Positions 22,959 through 32,530 of a stretch of DNA of 48,011 nucleotides are shown here, in pieces. A program made the position numbers and the translations under genes. A model generated the notes under the pieces. That model ran no database searches and was not told the DNA's origin. It saw only the letters and a program-made list of their open reading frames with translations. Location: positions 1 to 48,011 of the forward strand of contig DXJI01000007.1 in assembly GCA_019057595.1 (NCBI GenBank), given 5' to 3'. Each line of letters begins with the position of its first letter. The stretch's first letter is position 1. The DNA is from Candidatus Thorarchaeota archaeon. GTDB taxonomy: Archaea > Asgardarchaeota > Thorarchaeia > Thorarchaeales > Thorarchaeaceae.

Positions 22959-24200
22959 GTGATTGACTGGAAAAAGATTAGGAATGACTTTCCTGCACTC
23001 GAAAGAACAATCAACGGTCGCCCTGTTGTCTATCTGGACAGTGCATGTATGGCACTCAAACCTCGCCAGGTCATTGATGCAATGAATGAATACTATGAAC
23101 AGTATCCGGCCTGCGGTGGAAGAAGTATCCACAAGTTTGGTGAAGAAGCATCGAACGCCTATATTGCATCAAGGGGCAAGTTTGCGAAGTTCATCAACGC
23201 AGCCCAACAAGAGGAGTGTATCTGGACTAGAAACGCCACCGAGTCACTGAACATAGTTGCAAGTTCGGTCAGCCTCCCAAAGGGATCCAAGATTATCACC
23301 ACTTCGCTTGAACACCACAGTGGGTCGCTTCCATTTGTGGAACGGGCGAAAAGAGATGGACTGAATATTGAAATAGTAAAAGCTCAACCAGATGGGACTT
23401 TTGACATGGAGGACTGGAAGAAGGCGATAGACAACAAGACCAGTCTCATATCGGTTGTCCATTCTTCTAACGTCACAGGTACTGTTGCTCCAATGAGAGA
23501 GATTGTCGAGCTGGCGCATGATCGGGGAGCTCTCGTAATGTGTGATGATGCTCAATATGCTCCCCATCATCCGTTGGATGTTCAGGCTCTTGATGTTGAT
23601 TTCTCAGCGATTTCAGTCCACAAAATGTGCGGTCCCACTGGTATGGGAGTTCTGTATGGCAAGATGGAACTTCTCGAATCTATGAACATGTGTCTGTATG
23701 GAGGGGACACAGTAAGTGATGTGCGATTCGAGAACAATAAGATTCTCCCCGAGTACCTCCCCCCTCCAGAAAAATACGAGGCCGGTCTCCAAAATTATGC
23801 TGGTGCAATAGGAGCAGGTGCCGCTGCGGAATATCTCCAATCAATTGGTATGCGCGAGATTGAGAAACATGAACGGTCGCTACTTGAAATGGCTTTGAAG
23901 CGACTGCTGGAAATGGAACATGTTCACATCTTGGGAACTGATGATATCTCAATCAAGACTGGACTTGTCACCTTCACAGTTGATACAGTTCCTTCCGCAC
24001 ACGATGTGGCCACATTCCTGAATGACGAACACAATGTCATGGTTAGGTCCGGCTGGCACTGTGTTGGACCATTTCATTACCAGATGGGTATCGATCCTAA
24101 GAAGGGAACAGCACGGGCTAGCTTCTATCTTTACAACAATCAATCAGATGTTGAAACCTTCTTAGAAGGAATGGATTTACTCATCGAGGCGAGTTCATAG
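22959..24200 (+). CDS. sufS: SufS-type cysteine desulfurase
   Basis: 413 residues, aminotransferase class V. The N-terminus MIDWKKIRNDFPALERTINGRPVVYLDSA matches SufS/Csd. PLP lysine is in SVHKMCGPTGMGVLYGK and the catalytic cysteine in RSGWHCVGPFHY; both are present. It mobilises sulfur from cysteine (or selenium from selenocysteine) for Fe-S clusters. The start GTG at 22959 follows GGTGG; an in-frame GTG at 22932 would overlap the regulator. No SufBCD genes are nearby. Confidence 0.9.
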   Translation: MIDWKKIRNDFPALERTINGRPVVYLDSACMALKPRQVIDAMNEYYEQYPACGGRSIHKFGEEASNAYIASRGKFAKFINAAQQEECIWTRNATESLNIVASSVSLPKGSKIITTSLEHHSGSLPFVERAKRDGLNIEIVKAQPDGTFDMEDWKKAIDNKTSLISVVHSSNVTGTVAPMREIVELAHDRGALVMCDDAQYAPHHPLDVQALDVDFSAISVHKMCGPTGMGVLYGKMELLESMNMCLYGGDTVSDVRFENNKILPEYLPPPEKYEAGLQNYAGAIGAGAAAEYLQSIGMREIEKHERSLLEMALKRLLEMEHVHILGTDDISIKTGLVTFTVDTVPSAHDVATFLNDEHNVMVRSGWHCVGPFHYQMGIDPKKGTARASFYLYNNQSDVETFLEGMDLLIEASS

Positions 24201-24202
24201 AA

Positions 24203-24493
24203 TTAATACTTTCCAATAACCCATGGACTCCAACGAGTCTTCTCCTCTCGCTGTTGTAAATTATGGATGAGTTTCTTTCTTATCTTGTAGAGTTCACCGA
24301 ATCGAAGATTTTGAGAATAGTCAGAAAGCTCTCCTGCTATCTCATCGAAGATTGAAATTGGAACATTTCTGAAACAGCCAATCACATAGTTGTTAGTCTT
24401 CTTTCCCTCAAGAAATGCTCTAAGAATACCTTTGAGATAGTTCTTTTCTGCCACAACCATACGAGTAGGACTCATGACACACTGAACAAACAT
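24203..24493 (-). CDS. Hypothetical protein
   Basis: Up to 96 residues, no recognised family. It contains NNYVIGCFRNVPISIFDEIAGELSDYSQ and a basic middle (YKIRKKLIHNLQQREEKTRW). A minus-strand TATA (GTTTATAA, 24501-24508) is too close for the ATG at 24493 but fits the in-frame ATG at 24472, so an 89-residue form is likely. It converges on sufS with a two-base gap. Confidence 0.5.
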   Translation of the reverse strand: MFVQCVMSPTRMVVAEKNYLKGILRAFLEGKKTNNYVIGCFRNVPISIFDEIAGELSDYSQNLRFGELYKIRKKLIHNLQQREEKTRWSPWVIGKY

Positions 24494-24543
24494 CGGTTGA
24501 TTATAAACACGAATAATATGATTATTTGATGTTTTCAGGTATA

Positions 24544-26331
24544 TTATGCAACCTCTTTCTGTATCTCTTCCTTCAGACGTTTGACTTCACTCACTGGATC
24601 AGCGAAGTCAAAACCATTAGCAGAGAGATCAAGTGACTCTCTGTACTTTTTGACACGTCCATACAGTGAGATGTATCTTCCAACGACCTTGTCTGCGTTC
24701 TCAATCAGTGGCTGTTCAGGTGTTCCAGATTTTTTGATCACCTTGTCCGCCTCTACAGCAGTCATCTGAAGCAGTTCTTCCCCGACCTTGCCAAATAGAG
24801 TCGCTCTGATTGATCCTGACCCATCATCGACCGTTATCTTGTATAGCATCCTTGGTTCTGGGTTTTTCACCTTGCCGCATGACTTGCAAATGTATCCTCC
24901 ATCAGCCTCTTCCAATTTCTTATTGCAGCTGGGGCAGGCCTGATAGATAGGACTCATACTCTGGCTCAGGTTCACAACGATACCACAGATCTCTACATTC
25001 TTATCCTCATACTTGTCATCAATATCGCCAATTGGAACCCGGGAAGCCTTGGTCAGAGGTTGTAGAGATATCTGAGATACATCAAGTTTCTTTAGCTTGG
25101 ATCCTTTAGGGTTAATCTTGATCTCAGCTTTCCGCCCTACCTGAAACTCAACACCACCCCTGTACCCCTCTTTCACATAACCGTGAAGGATTCTAATGAT
25201 GTCCTCTTCCTTAATGTCTTCAATCTTATCGACATCATCATTCCAGAAAGTCACCCGTGTCTTGCCAGACTCATCCGCCAGAACGAGATTTCTTACCCTT
25301 CCTTCTTTGTTGTCCTTGGTCGTGAAAGTGTTCACATCGTAAGCTGTTACAACTTTTCCTTCAATATCCACATCCCACATTCCAGTGTCTAGATCTACGA
25401 TATCCTTCATGCCTAACGGCTCGGAACCACCTCCAGCTGGAGCTGATTCAACTGCATCAATTTTCTCTTTGAGACCTCGCTCAATTGTTCCAGATTTTCC
25501 AACATGGACCTCGACATCAGTTCCGTCACGGTTCAGTCGCGTGTTCACATTTCTGAGTCGAATGACTTCGTCCTGTTCAGCATTTTCCATTTCTGTTGCA
25601 CTATCATCCCAGAAGACAAGTCTGGCGGTACCAGTTTCATCCCCAGCAATCATACTCAGAACTCTACCTTCAGATCCATCTTTTTGCCGAGTGAATGTTG
25701 ATAGCCTGAAGACCCTCTGTATCTTAGCTTTCAGACTTATTCCGAACAGCCCCTCTTTGAGGTCTGATATCTTCATGTCTTCAGAACTTGACGCACCGAA
25801 ATCTTTGCCAAGTTCTTCAATCTCAGATTCATCTAGTGGTCTGATATGTCCCGTTCTACCCATACTTACCTCTAGAGAATCACCGAGTCCTTTTCTCATG
25901 AACCCTCCTCGTACTTCAATCAGTTCATCAATTGAGATAAGATCCTCATCAACAATACGCGTCTGATCATCCCAGAGAACTACCCTGATACTTCCTGAAT
26001 CATCAGAAACCCGAATACTCGCTACCTTTCCTTCGCCTCCTCCCTCTTTCTTTGTGAAAGTACGAATTCCTCCAATGTGGTCGACCCTTGCCTTAATTGT
26101 GACATTTCTTGTAGTTTCTGTCAACTCTCCAATTTTCAGTCGTTCTGATGGAGACATCTGATGAAGGTCAACTCCGAGTTCTCGAGCCACAATCATTGCA
26201 GCAGACTCGTCGTTAATTACCTCGGGACCGAGTTCTTGGCGTTTGTCTTTGATCAATTTCGATATGTCTTTACGTTCCATGTCGGTCCTATTCTTCAGAA
26301 TTCGTTCGATTGTTTCCTCAAGAGTGAGCAT
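24544..26331 (-). CDS. rpa: Replication protein A-like single-stranded DNA-binding protein
   Basis: 595 residues. A ~50-residue helical module (4-54) is followed by four OB folds recognisable by repeating SGSIRVVLWDD-like strands: ISVS(D)DSGSIRVVLWDD, GDETGTARLVFWDD, ADESGKTRVTFWNDD and DGSGSIRATLFG. A zinc ribbon, CPSCNKKLEEADGGYICKSCGK, lies before the last OB fold. It coats single-stranded DNA in replication and repair. It is divergent from PolD DP2, with a 160-base shared promoter region. Its N-terminal module closely resembles a segment of DP2. Confidence 0.94.
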   Translation of the reverse strand: MLTLEETIERILKNRTDMERKDISKLIKDKRQELGPEVINDESAAMIVARELGVDLHQMSPSERLKIGELTETTRNVTIKARVDHIGGIRTFTKKEGGGEGKVASIRVSDDSGSIRVVLWDDQTRIVDEDLISIDELIEVRGGFMRKGLGDSLEVSMGRTGHIRPLDESEIEELGKDFGASSSEDMKISDLKEGLFGISLKAKIQRVFRLSTFTRQKDGSEGRVLSMIAGDETGTARLVFWDDSATEMENAEQDEVIRLRNVNTRLNRDGTDVEVHVGKSGTIERGLKEKIDAVESAPAGGGSEPLGMKDIVDLDTGMWDVDIEGKVVTAYDVNTFTTKDNKEGRVRNLVLADESGKTRVTFWNDDVDKIEDIKEEDIIRILHGYVKEGYRGGVEFQVGRKAEIKINPKGSKLKKLDVSQISLQPLTKASRVPIGDIDDKYEDKNVEICGIVVNLSQSMSPIYQACPSCNKKLEEADGGYICKSCGKVKNPEPRMLYKITVDDGSGSIRATLFGKVGEELLQMTAVEADKVIKKSGTPEQPLIENADKVVGRYISLYGRVKKYRESLDLSANGFDFADPVSEVKRLKEEIQKEVA

Positions 26332-26390
26332 GCGGGTTCTCTCCTTGACTATATGCTGGTTTGGGCTATTGAATCGTCTAGCTCAGCTGC

Positions 26391-26400
26391 TTTAAAGTAA
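26391..26400 (-). promoter_or_regulatory. TATA box of the RPA gene
   Basis: Minus strand TTACTTTAAA predicts transcription near 26366 and a leader of about 35 bases. The divergent DP2 gene has only a weak TATA-like element (CATAGAATAAAC, near 26450) on the plus strand. Confidence 0.45.
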
Positions 26401-26491
26401 TACCTCAATTGGTCCGAGCTGGGAGGATTTCTACTGCTTCACAAAGCGAAACATAGAATAAACCACTGTTCATGAAGCAAGTTGACTTGTT

Positions 26492-29400
26492 GTGACCGAA
26501 CCAGAGCTCAGCCTTCCAAAACATAGCATCTTCTACAAACAGTACTTTGATTCACTCAATGAGGAGATACAGACCATCTATGACGTCGCTGAGAAGGCTC
26601 GAAAGCAAGGATTTGACCCCAATACTAGGGTCGAAATCCCCCCCGCACATGATGTTGCTGCACGGGTCGAAGCGACACTAGAAGGTCCAGTGGGTGTAGC
26701 AAAGAGGATTCGAGAGTTACAGGATGCGAAGATGTCACGGGAAGAAGTCGCCTTTGCAGTAGCAAAAGAGATTGCTGAGGGAACTCTCAGTAATGTCGAA
26801 GAAACAGTAGACCTGATTGTGAATCGCAATCCCAGATATACCTCCGAACAAATAATGTCCATGATAGACGAGAAACGAGGGGAGCTTGGTTCAGATGTCA
26901 ACAATGGGTTCACAGCCATGGTAGTAGCCAAAGAGTTCGGTGAAAAAACTGCAAGAGAGACAGCGGAGAAGGCTGCTGACAAGGCTGTCAGAGTGGCGCT
27001 CTCAATTCTTACGGAAAGCATCACTGCAGCGCCTCTGGAAGGAATTTCGAAAGTCCGTATCGAGGGGTCTGGAGACGACCAATATCTTGCACTGTACCTT
27101 GCAGGTCCAATCCGTGCAGCAGGCGGGACTGAGGCTGCGATGACCGTACTGGTGGCTGACTATGTACGTCAGGTTCTAAACCTACCTGCATTCGAGTCGA
27201 CTGAAGAGGAAACAGAACGCGCCTTGGAAGAGGTAGAGCTTTATGCAAGACTGGCCAATCTACAGTATCCTGTTGATCCTGATTCAATCCGTTTTGTTGC
27301 ATCGAGACTTCCAATAATGTTGACTGGGGACCCAACCGAAGAGTTCGAGGTTTCTGGGAGTCGAGACCTAGATCGCATTGAGAGTAATCGAGTTCGTGGT
27401 GGAGCTGTTCTAGTTCTCAATGATGGTGTTGTTGGTAAGGCGGCAAAACTGGTAAAAATCGTAAGTGGGGTGAAGATTTCTGGTTGGGAGTGGTTGAACG
27501 AACTCGCCACCAAGATGTCCAAGACTAGTACTGAGGAGGAGGATTTCGCCGCTAAGACACTTGAACCAAAGGCCGACTATTTGGCGGATGTCATCGGCGG
27601 ACGGCCTGTATTCTCTCACCCATCACGGATTGGCGGGTTTAGACTGAGGTATGGACGTTCAAGAAATACAGGTCTTGCAGGGGTTGGAGTTCATCCTGCA
27701 ACGATGTTTATTGTAGAAGAGTTCCTCGCAACAGGGACACACATCAGAACAGAACGACCTGGAAAAGGATCAATTGTCGCTCCGGTAGATACCATCGAGG
27801 GACCAATTGTTCTCCTGAAGGATGGGTCTGTGGTACGAGTACAAGACACAGATAAGGCTCGATCATATGAGGGTAAGATTGAACGCATACTCTATCTTGG
27901 AGACATTCTCGTAGCTCTTGGAGAGTTTCTTGAAAACAATCACCCACTAGTACCATCAGGATATTGTGAAGAGTGGTGGTCTCACGACCTCGATGCTGCG
28001 ATTTCGAAACTCACAGTGGCCGGGCTAAACAAACGCCTCGGATCTAAGCTGACGCTTGATGAAGTCAACATGATGGTGGATTCACCTCTATCACAGATTC
28101 CAAGCCCTGAACAAGCAGTGCATCTCTCGAAGAAACTCAAAGTACCCTTACATCCCTACTATCTCTATCGTTGGCCCGCCTTGGCACCAGAAGATGCTCT
28201 AACTCTACGGACATGGATTCTGACAAAGCACACCATCAAGAAAGATTCTATGACTCTGCCCCTCAACGCAAACAAAAAGAAACTATTGGAAATTACTGGC
28301 ATTCCTCATACAATTTCGCCAAACAAAAAACGAATTCATCTGACAGATAATCCTGATGTTGTGCTGGCACAACTCGGAAAGAAAGAGGGAACGACAAAGG
28401 GTACAACAACCCTTGAACTACTGAATTCTGTTTCATCTGTAAAACTGATGGACAAAGTTGGATTCTCCATTGGTGCAAGAATGGGGCGCCCCGAAAAGGC
28501 CGAAGAACGCAAGATGAGACCACCTGTCCAGGCTCTGTTCCCTGTTGGGCGTTCGAAAGGGACAGAGAGAGAGATTGAGAAAGTAGCCAAGAGCATGGAG
28601 TATCAGCCAACTATTGAGGAAACCATAGAGAATCAATCAGAAGACTCAGACTCGGAAGATGTCAGATTGGAATCATGGGAGCTTGAAATTCCTGTAGAAC
28701 TCGAGATGGTTTCTCGCATATGTCCGAACTGTTCCAATAGGACTTACGAGTCAAAGTGTGACAATTGTGGAACCCACACAATTGTTTCTTGCTCCTATGA
28801 GAACTGTGGTCAACCAATCGACAAGAAAACAGGCACATGTCAATATGGCCATGAGAGAAGCAAGACACGACAATATTCAGTTCCACTGGCAAACCTGATT
28901 GATCGGGTCAAGACCGAAGTGGATGAGCTCGAAGCCCATGGTGTCCGTGGTGTCTTAGGTCTCACCAGTGACTACAAAATCCCAGAATACCTTGGTAAGG
29001 GGATACTCAGAGCAAAGCATGATGTGTACTGCTACCGTGATGGAACAGCCAGATTTGATGCAACCGACGCCCCACTTACGCACTTCACACCTGAGGAAGT
29101 CGGGGTTCCTGTAAGTCGCCTTCAAGAACTGGGTTACATAACAGATTACGAAGGAAAACCACTGGTCTCGGAAGACCAAGTACTTGAACTGAAAGTCCAA
29201 GACATCGTTGTTCCGGAAAACTGTGCAATGTATCTTGTAAGAGTGGGGAGGTTTGTTGACGACTGTCTGGAGAAAATCTATAGTCTGGAACGATTCTACA
29301 AGTTCAGTGCACAGGAGGATGTGGTTGGTCAACTCGTGATTGGCCTAGCACCACACACATCAGCAGGAATCATTGGTCGAATTATCGGTTTCACAAATGC

Positions 29401-30196
29401 TAGTGTCTGCTATGCACATCCCTATTGGCACGCTGCAAAGAGGCGGAACTGTGATGGTGACGAAGACGCTCTGATTTTGGTTCTTGATGCTCTTCTCAAC
29501 TTTTCTAAGGACTACCTTCCAGCGGGTCGCGGAGGACTAATGGATGCCCCTCTAGTGCTTTCAGTGATCTTGAATCCAACAGAGGTAGATGATGAGAGCC
29601 ACAACATGGAGGTCTGCAAGCGATATCCTGCAAAGTTCTATGAGATGGTGGCAGATGCTAGACATCCAAAAGAAGTCGAGGATCTCGTTGACATAATTGC
29701 GTCACGGTTGAACACCGCTGCACAGTACGAAGGGTTTGGGTTCACACATGACACCAAGTCTTTCGATATTGGTCCGAAGAATTCACGATACAAGATACTT
29801 GGAAGCATGGATGAGAAACTAGCTGCACAGTTGGATCTGGCCACTCTAATAGAAGCGGTAGATGCACAAAATGTAGCAGAACGAGTGCTATCAACCCATT
29901 TCTTCCGTGACATCAGAGGAAACCTACGTGCGTTCTCAACACAGAAGATACAGTGTCAGAAGTGCAGACGAATCTACAGAAGGATACCCCTCTCCGGAAC
30001 ATGTGTCTGTGGGAACAAGCTCTCCCTGACCGTACGACAGAAGAACATCTCAAAGTACCTAAAAATCACAAGGGACATCATTGAGGATCATGACCTTGAC
30101 CAATATCAAAGAGAGAGACTGAAGCTCATCACTTCTGCTCTTGATTCATTGTTTGTGTCTGAACAGACCACCCTGACCGACTATTTTGAGTCCTGA
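26492..30196 (+). CDS. polC: PolD DNA polymerase large subunit DP2
   Basis: 1234 residues, typical for DP2, with no intein. It opens FYKQYFDSLNEEIQTIYDVAEKARKQG, then LAGPIRAAGGTEAAMTVLVADYVR. The catalytic NCDGDEDA is near residue 986 and AGRGGLMDAPLVL follows. Zinc ribbons occur near 743 (CPNCSNRTYESKCDNCG) and near the C-terminus (CQKCRRIYRRI...CVCG). Start GTG at 26492. The small subunit DP1 is elsewhere. Residues about 102-151 form a ~50-residue insertion relative to Pyrococcus-type DP2. The 3' end overlaps the convergent CBS gene by 16 bases. Confidence 0.96.
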   Translation: MTEPELSLPKHSIFYKQYFDSLNEEIQTIYDVAEKARKQGFDPNTRVEIPPAHDVAARVEATLEGPVGVAKRIRELQDAKMSREEVAFAVAKEIAEGTLSNVEETVDLIVNRNPRYTSEQIMSMIDEKRGELGSDVNNGFTAMVVAKEFGEKTARETAEKAADKAVRVALSILTESITAAPLEGISKVRIEGSGDDQYLALYLAGPIRAAGGTEAAMTVLVADYVRQVLNLPAFESTEEETERALEEVELYARLANLQYPVDPDSIRFVASRLPIMLTGDPTEEFEVSGSRDLDRIESNRVRGGAVLVLNDGVVGKAAKLVKIVSGVKISGWEWLNELATKMSKTSTEEEDFAAKTLEPKADYLADVIGGRPVFSHPSRIGGFRLRYGRSRNTGLAGVGVHPATMFIVEEFLATGTHIRTERPGKGSIVAPVDTIEGPIVLLKDGSVVRVQDTDKARSYEGKIERILYLGDILVALGEFLENNHPLVPSGYCEEWWSHDLDAAISKLTVAGLNKRLGSKLTLDEVNMMVDSPLSQIPSPEQAVHLSKKLKVPLHPYYLYRWPALAPEDALTLRTWILTKHTIKKDSMTLPLNANKKKLLEITGIPHTISPNKKRIHLTDNPDVVLAQLGKKEGTTKGTTTLELLNSVSSVKLMDKVGFSIGARMGRPEKAEERKMRPPVQALFPVGRSKGTEREIEKVAKSMEYQPTIEETIENQSEDSDSEDVRLESWELEIPVELEMVSRICPNCSNRTYESKCDNCGTHTIVSCSYENCGQPIDKKTGTCQYGHERSKTRQYSVPLANLIDRVKTEVDELEAHGVRGVLGLTSDYKIPEYLGKGILRAKHDVYCYRDGTARFDATDAPLTHFTPEEVGVPVSRLQELGYITDYEGKPLVSEDQVLELKVQDIVVPENCAMYLVRVGRFVDDCLEKIYSLERFYKFSAQEDVVGQLVIGLAPHTSAGIIGRIIGFTNASVCYAHPYWHAAKRRNCDGDEDALILVLDALLNFSKDYLPAGRGGLMDAPLVLSVILNPTEVDDESHNMEVCKRYPAKFYEMVADARHPKEVEDLVDIIASRLNTAAQYEGFGFTHDTKSFDIGPKNSRYKILGSMDEKLAAQLDLATLIEAVDAQNVAERVLSTHFFRDIRGNLRAFSTQKIQCQKCRRIYRRIPLSGTCVCGNKLSLTVRQKNISKYLKITRDIIEDHDLDQYQRERLKLITSALDSLFVSEQTTLTDYFES

Positions 30197-31050
30197 GCCG
30201 CTAGGGAATCGAGCGCTAGTTTCAGCAGATCCTTATCTTCAATCATACCAATGAGACTACCAGTGACTGATAATACCGGTGCCTGGTCTATGTCTTCATT
30301 ACGAAGAGTCCTGACACATTCAGCAACTGTTGTGATTTCACTGAAACTGATAATGTTCTTTGTCATCACTTCTTCAACAGCGGTTCCTGGTAAGCGAAGT
30401 AGTTTCTTGGTCACAACAAGGAAATCCTTTGAAGTCCAGCCCCAGTCTACAGAACTGTCATTTCCGCTAAATGTCTGCGATATGTTGTCTTCAACGGTGA
30501 CCTCAGAGAGGCGGATGTAGTCACTCACGGTTATCATACCGACAACACCCCCACCTTCACCTACGATGACTAGCCCATTCTTTCCTGCCATCTCCATGAT
30601 CATATATGAAAGGGGAAGTGGTGTCTTCTCCCAGACTGCATTCACACTTCTTGTCACAAGCTTGGATATCTCCATTGACCCAAGCTTATCATCATTTTCC
30701 AATGTGGCTCCTAAAATGTCCGGGACTGAAACTAGGCCAACAAGTTCGTCTTTCTCAATGACGGGTAGGCGTCTGTAATTCTTCTCCAGCATGATCTTGA
30801 GTGCAGTCTTGATATCCGTTCTAGGTTTGACAGTTTCTGGATCCCTCACCATGAGCATAGCCAGTTGATTCTCATCTACCTTCCGCAGAAGGTCAGTTCT
30901 GGTGACAATTCCTACTAGTGTCTTAGAACCTTTCTTCACGACAGGAAGACCATTGACTTGTTTATCCGCCATTATCTGAAGAACATCTTCTCTAGTTCCT
31001 GGTACAGAAACGTGAATCACGTCTGATTGCATGCAATCCTTGACCATCAT
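30181..31050 (-). CDS. Protein with four CBS domains
   Basis: 289 residues consisting of four CBS repeats. Each has the GLPVV-, RRLPVI-, GLVIV- or QAPVL-type strand, followed by a GI/GL/GM strand and T-D or D-kDLL helices. CBS pairs bind adenine nucleotides or SAM as regulatory sensors. No enzyme domain is attached, so it likely regulates a partner. The TATA on the minus strand (TCTATAAT, near 31070) places a leaderless or short-leader start. Confidence 0.85.
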   Translation of the reverse strand: MMVKDCMQSDVIHVSVPGTREDVLQIMADKQVNGLPVVKKGSKTLVGIVTRTDLLRKVDENQLAMLMVRDPETVKPRTDIKTALKIMLEKNYRRLPVIEKDELVGLVSVPDILGATLENDDKLGSMEISKLVTRSVNAVWEKTPLPLSYMIMEMAGKNGLVIVGEGGGVVGMITVSDYIRLSEVTVEDNISQTFSGNDSSVDWGWTSKDFLVVTKKLLRLPGTAVEEVMTKNIISFSEITTVAECVRTLRNEDIDQAPVLSVTGSLIGMIEDKDLLKLALDSLAAQDSK

Positions 31051-31095
31051 TGTTCTGGCTACTCCGGCATTATAGAAACTCGGACAAAATCAAGA

Positions 31096-31115
31096 CTACA
31101 GAAATGAATCTGTAG
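31096..31115 (-). terminator. Hairpin between carS and the CBS gene
   Basis: CTACAG and CTGTAG (31096-31101, 31110-31115) pair around an eight-base loop, 61 bases after the carS stop, in an AT-rich gap containing TTTTTT (31139-31144, plus strand). It may end the radB-carS transcript or serve as an upstream site for the CBS gene. Confidence 0.35.
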
Positions 31116-31175
31116 AAATGATATCCTCGGAAATAGTGTTTTTTGGTCACCTTTTATGGTTTTCCTTGAGTTTTA

Positions 31176-31736
31176 CTACCAAGGATTCTTTTTCAGTCCT
31201 AGTAAGTATCCCAACGCATTACTGAGCCAATGAATTCCTAGGGTTGTGAGTATCAATATAATCACGAACACAGATTCCGGTATCATCAACGGGAATACAA
31301 AAATCAGAGCCATGATGATGAATCCTAACTGGTCAAGAAACGGTGAAGGGTTTCCACTCTTGACGTCAACTCTTCTCTTTATGAACGAACCAATCAGATC
31401 TCCTGTCAGGGCTCCGACTGATAATAGAAACGCCGCTGGAATGCTAATGAAGAGCACGTATTCCATCTCTGGGGTTACTATGACGAACTGTGCTAACAGT
31501 GGTTGCAAATAGGGTGCTGCAATGAACTGACCTACACCGACCAGCGTACCAAAGAACACACCAACAATGAACCCTCGTATTGACTTACCATCACCCAGAA
31601 TACGATTTCCATCACGGAAGATTCTTCCTCCATCAATAGGACGACCTCCTCCACCTAGAACTGGAGTCGCATTGGCAATCCATGCAGAGAGTCCAAGCCA
31701 GATTGAAAGTTCAAAGAGGGCGAGTTCTTCATACAT
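31176..31736 (-). CDS. carS: CDP-archaeol synthase
   Basis: 186 residues, multi-span membrane protein of the CarS/DUF46 family. The signature ANATPVLGGGGRPIDGG is followed by GDGKSIRGFIVGVFFGTL, then GDLIGSFIKRR and LDQLGFI, lining the catalytic pocket. It activates unsaturated archaeol phosphatidate with CTP for polar head-group attachment. The ATG at 31736 with GGGAG upstream is preferred; a GTG at 31778 overlapping the radB stop is possible. It is co-transcribed with radB. Confidence 0.93.
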   Translation of the reverse strand: MYEELALFELSIWLGLSAWIANATPVLGGGGRPIDGGRIFRDGNRILGDGKSIRGFIVGVFFGTLVGVGQFIAAPYLQPLLAQFVIVTPEMEYVLFISIPAAFLLSVGALTGDLIGSFIKRRVDVKSGNPSPFLDQLGFIIMALIFVFPLMIPESVFVIILILTTLGIHWLSNALGYLLGLKKNPW

Positions 31737-31774
31737 TGAATAGTTCTCCCTGTGTGCCGTCAAGCACCCCAATT

Positions 31775-32464
31775 TCACTCTTTCTCATCTGGTTTTTCAA
31801 TGGCGAACCCTCTGTTGATTAGATATAAGCGGCAATCCGATGGATCGCCCTCAGGTCTTATCCGCTTGATGAGTCGAGAACCCTGCTCCTTTCCCACTCG
31901 CATCTTTATACTGTAATCTGACCAATAATCAAGGATATTCTTGGCTACGGGTTCAAAGTCCCCGGCTTTCTTCATTTGTGCTCTGACCTGATTCAAGACA
32001 ACTACTGCGACATCATGTTTCCTTGCGAGTCCCTTCAAGATTCCTGCCTGTCTGTTCAATTCACGATGGTTTGAGAAGTTGGTCGCCTTGTCCTCCAGTT
32101 CCAATCTATAGAACTTGGTGAGAGTATCAATGATGACCAGTTTTGTATCCTCACGGATATAGAGGTCTAAATCATCAATCAGCGCTCCCTGTTCATTGAA
32201 CCCCCTTGGTGCCAGAATCTTCGCCATGGACTCAAGATCACGAAAAGTGCGACCAGTAATCTGCTCAAGACGCTCTACAGGGGATGTGGTTTCTGAGTTG
32301 ATATAGATGGTCCCATAATCTAGTCTGTAGGCTGTATTCACGAACTGCAATGCTAGCGTAGTCTTACCTGCCGCTGCCTCTCCATACACATGAGTGAACA
32401 GTCCTGTGAAAAGACCACCATTCATGATGCGGTCGAGAAGTGATACCCCAGACGGAAGAATCAA
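31775..32464 (-). CDS. radB: RadB, RecA/Rad51-family paralogue
   Basis: 229 residues. Walker A is GEAAAGKTTLALQF, Walker B KLVIIDTLTKF; LNQVRAQ follows. The short form without the N-terminal helix-hairpin-helix domain is characteristic of RadB rather than RadA. RadB is thought to assist recombination. Start is TTG at 32464 in the family position (MILPSGVSLLD). It is divergent to the RuvC/YqgF-fold gene with 66 bases between start codons. Confidence 0.9.
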   Translation of the reverse strand: MILPSGVSLLDRIMNGGLFTGLFTHVYGEAAAGKTTLALQFVNTAYRLDYGTIYINSETTSPVERLEQITGRTFRDLESMAKILAPRGFNEQGALIDDLDLYIREDTKLVIIDTLTKFYRLELEDKATNFSNHRELNRQAGILKGLARKHDVAVVVLNQVRAQMKKAGDFEPVAKNILDYWSDYSIKMRVGKEQGSRLIKRIRPEGDPSDCRLYLINRGFAIEKPDEKE

Positions 32465-32530
32465 ATTCTATCTCACTGCCTATCAGTCGTCACTCTCTGA
32501 GTGATAAGCATACCTAGAAGGACCGATATC

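Noticed and set aside
27021..29332. Several minus-strand open frames within DP2
   Set aside because: Antisense shadows of a well-conserved polymerase gene.
26492..30196. Possible intein in PolD DP2
   Set aside because: Length is typical, the catalytic region is uninterrupted, and no intein splice motifs are seen.
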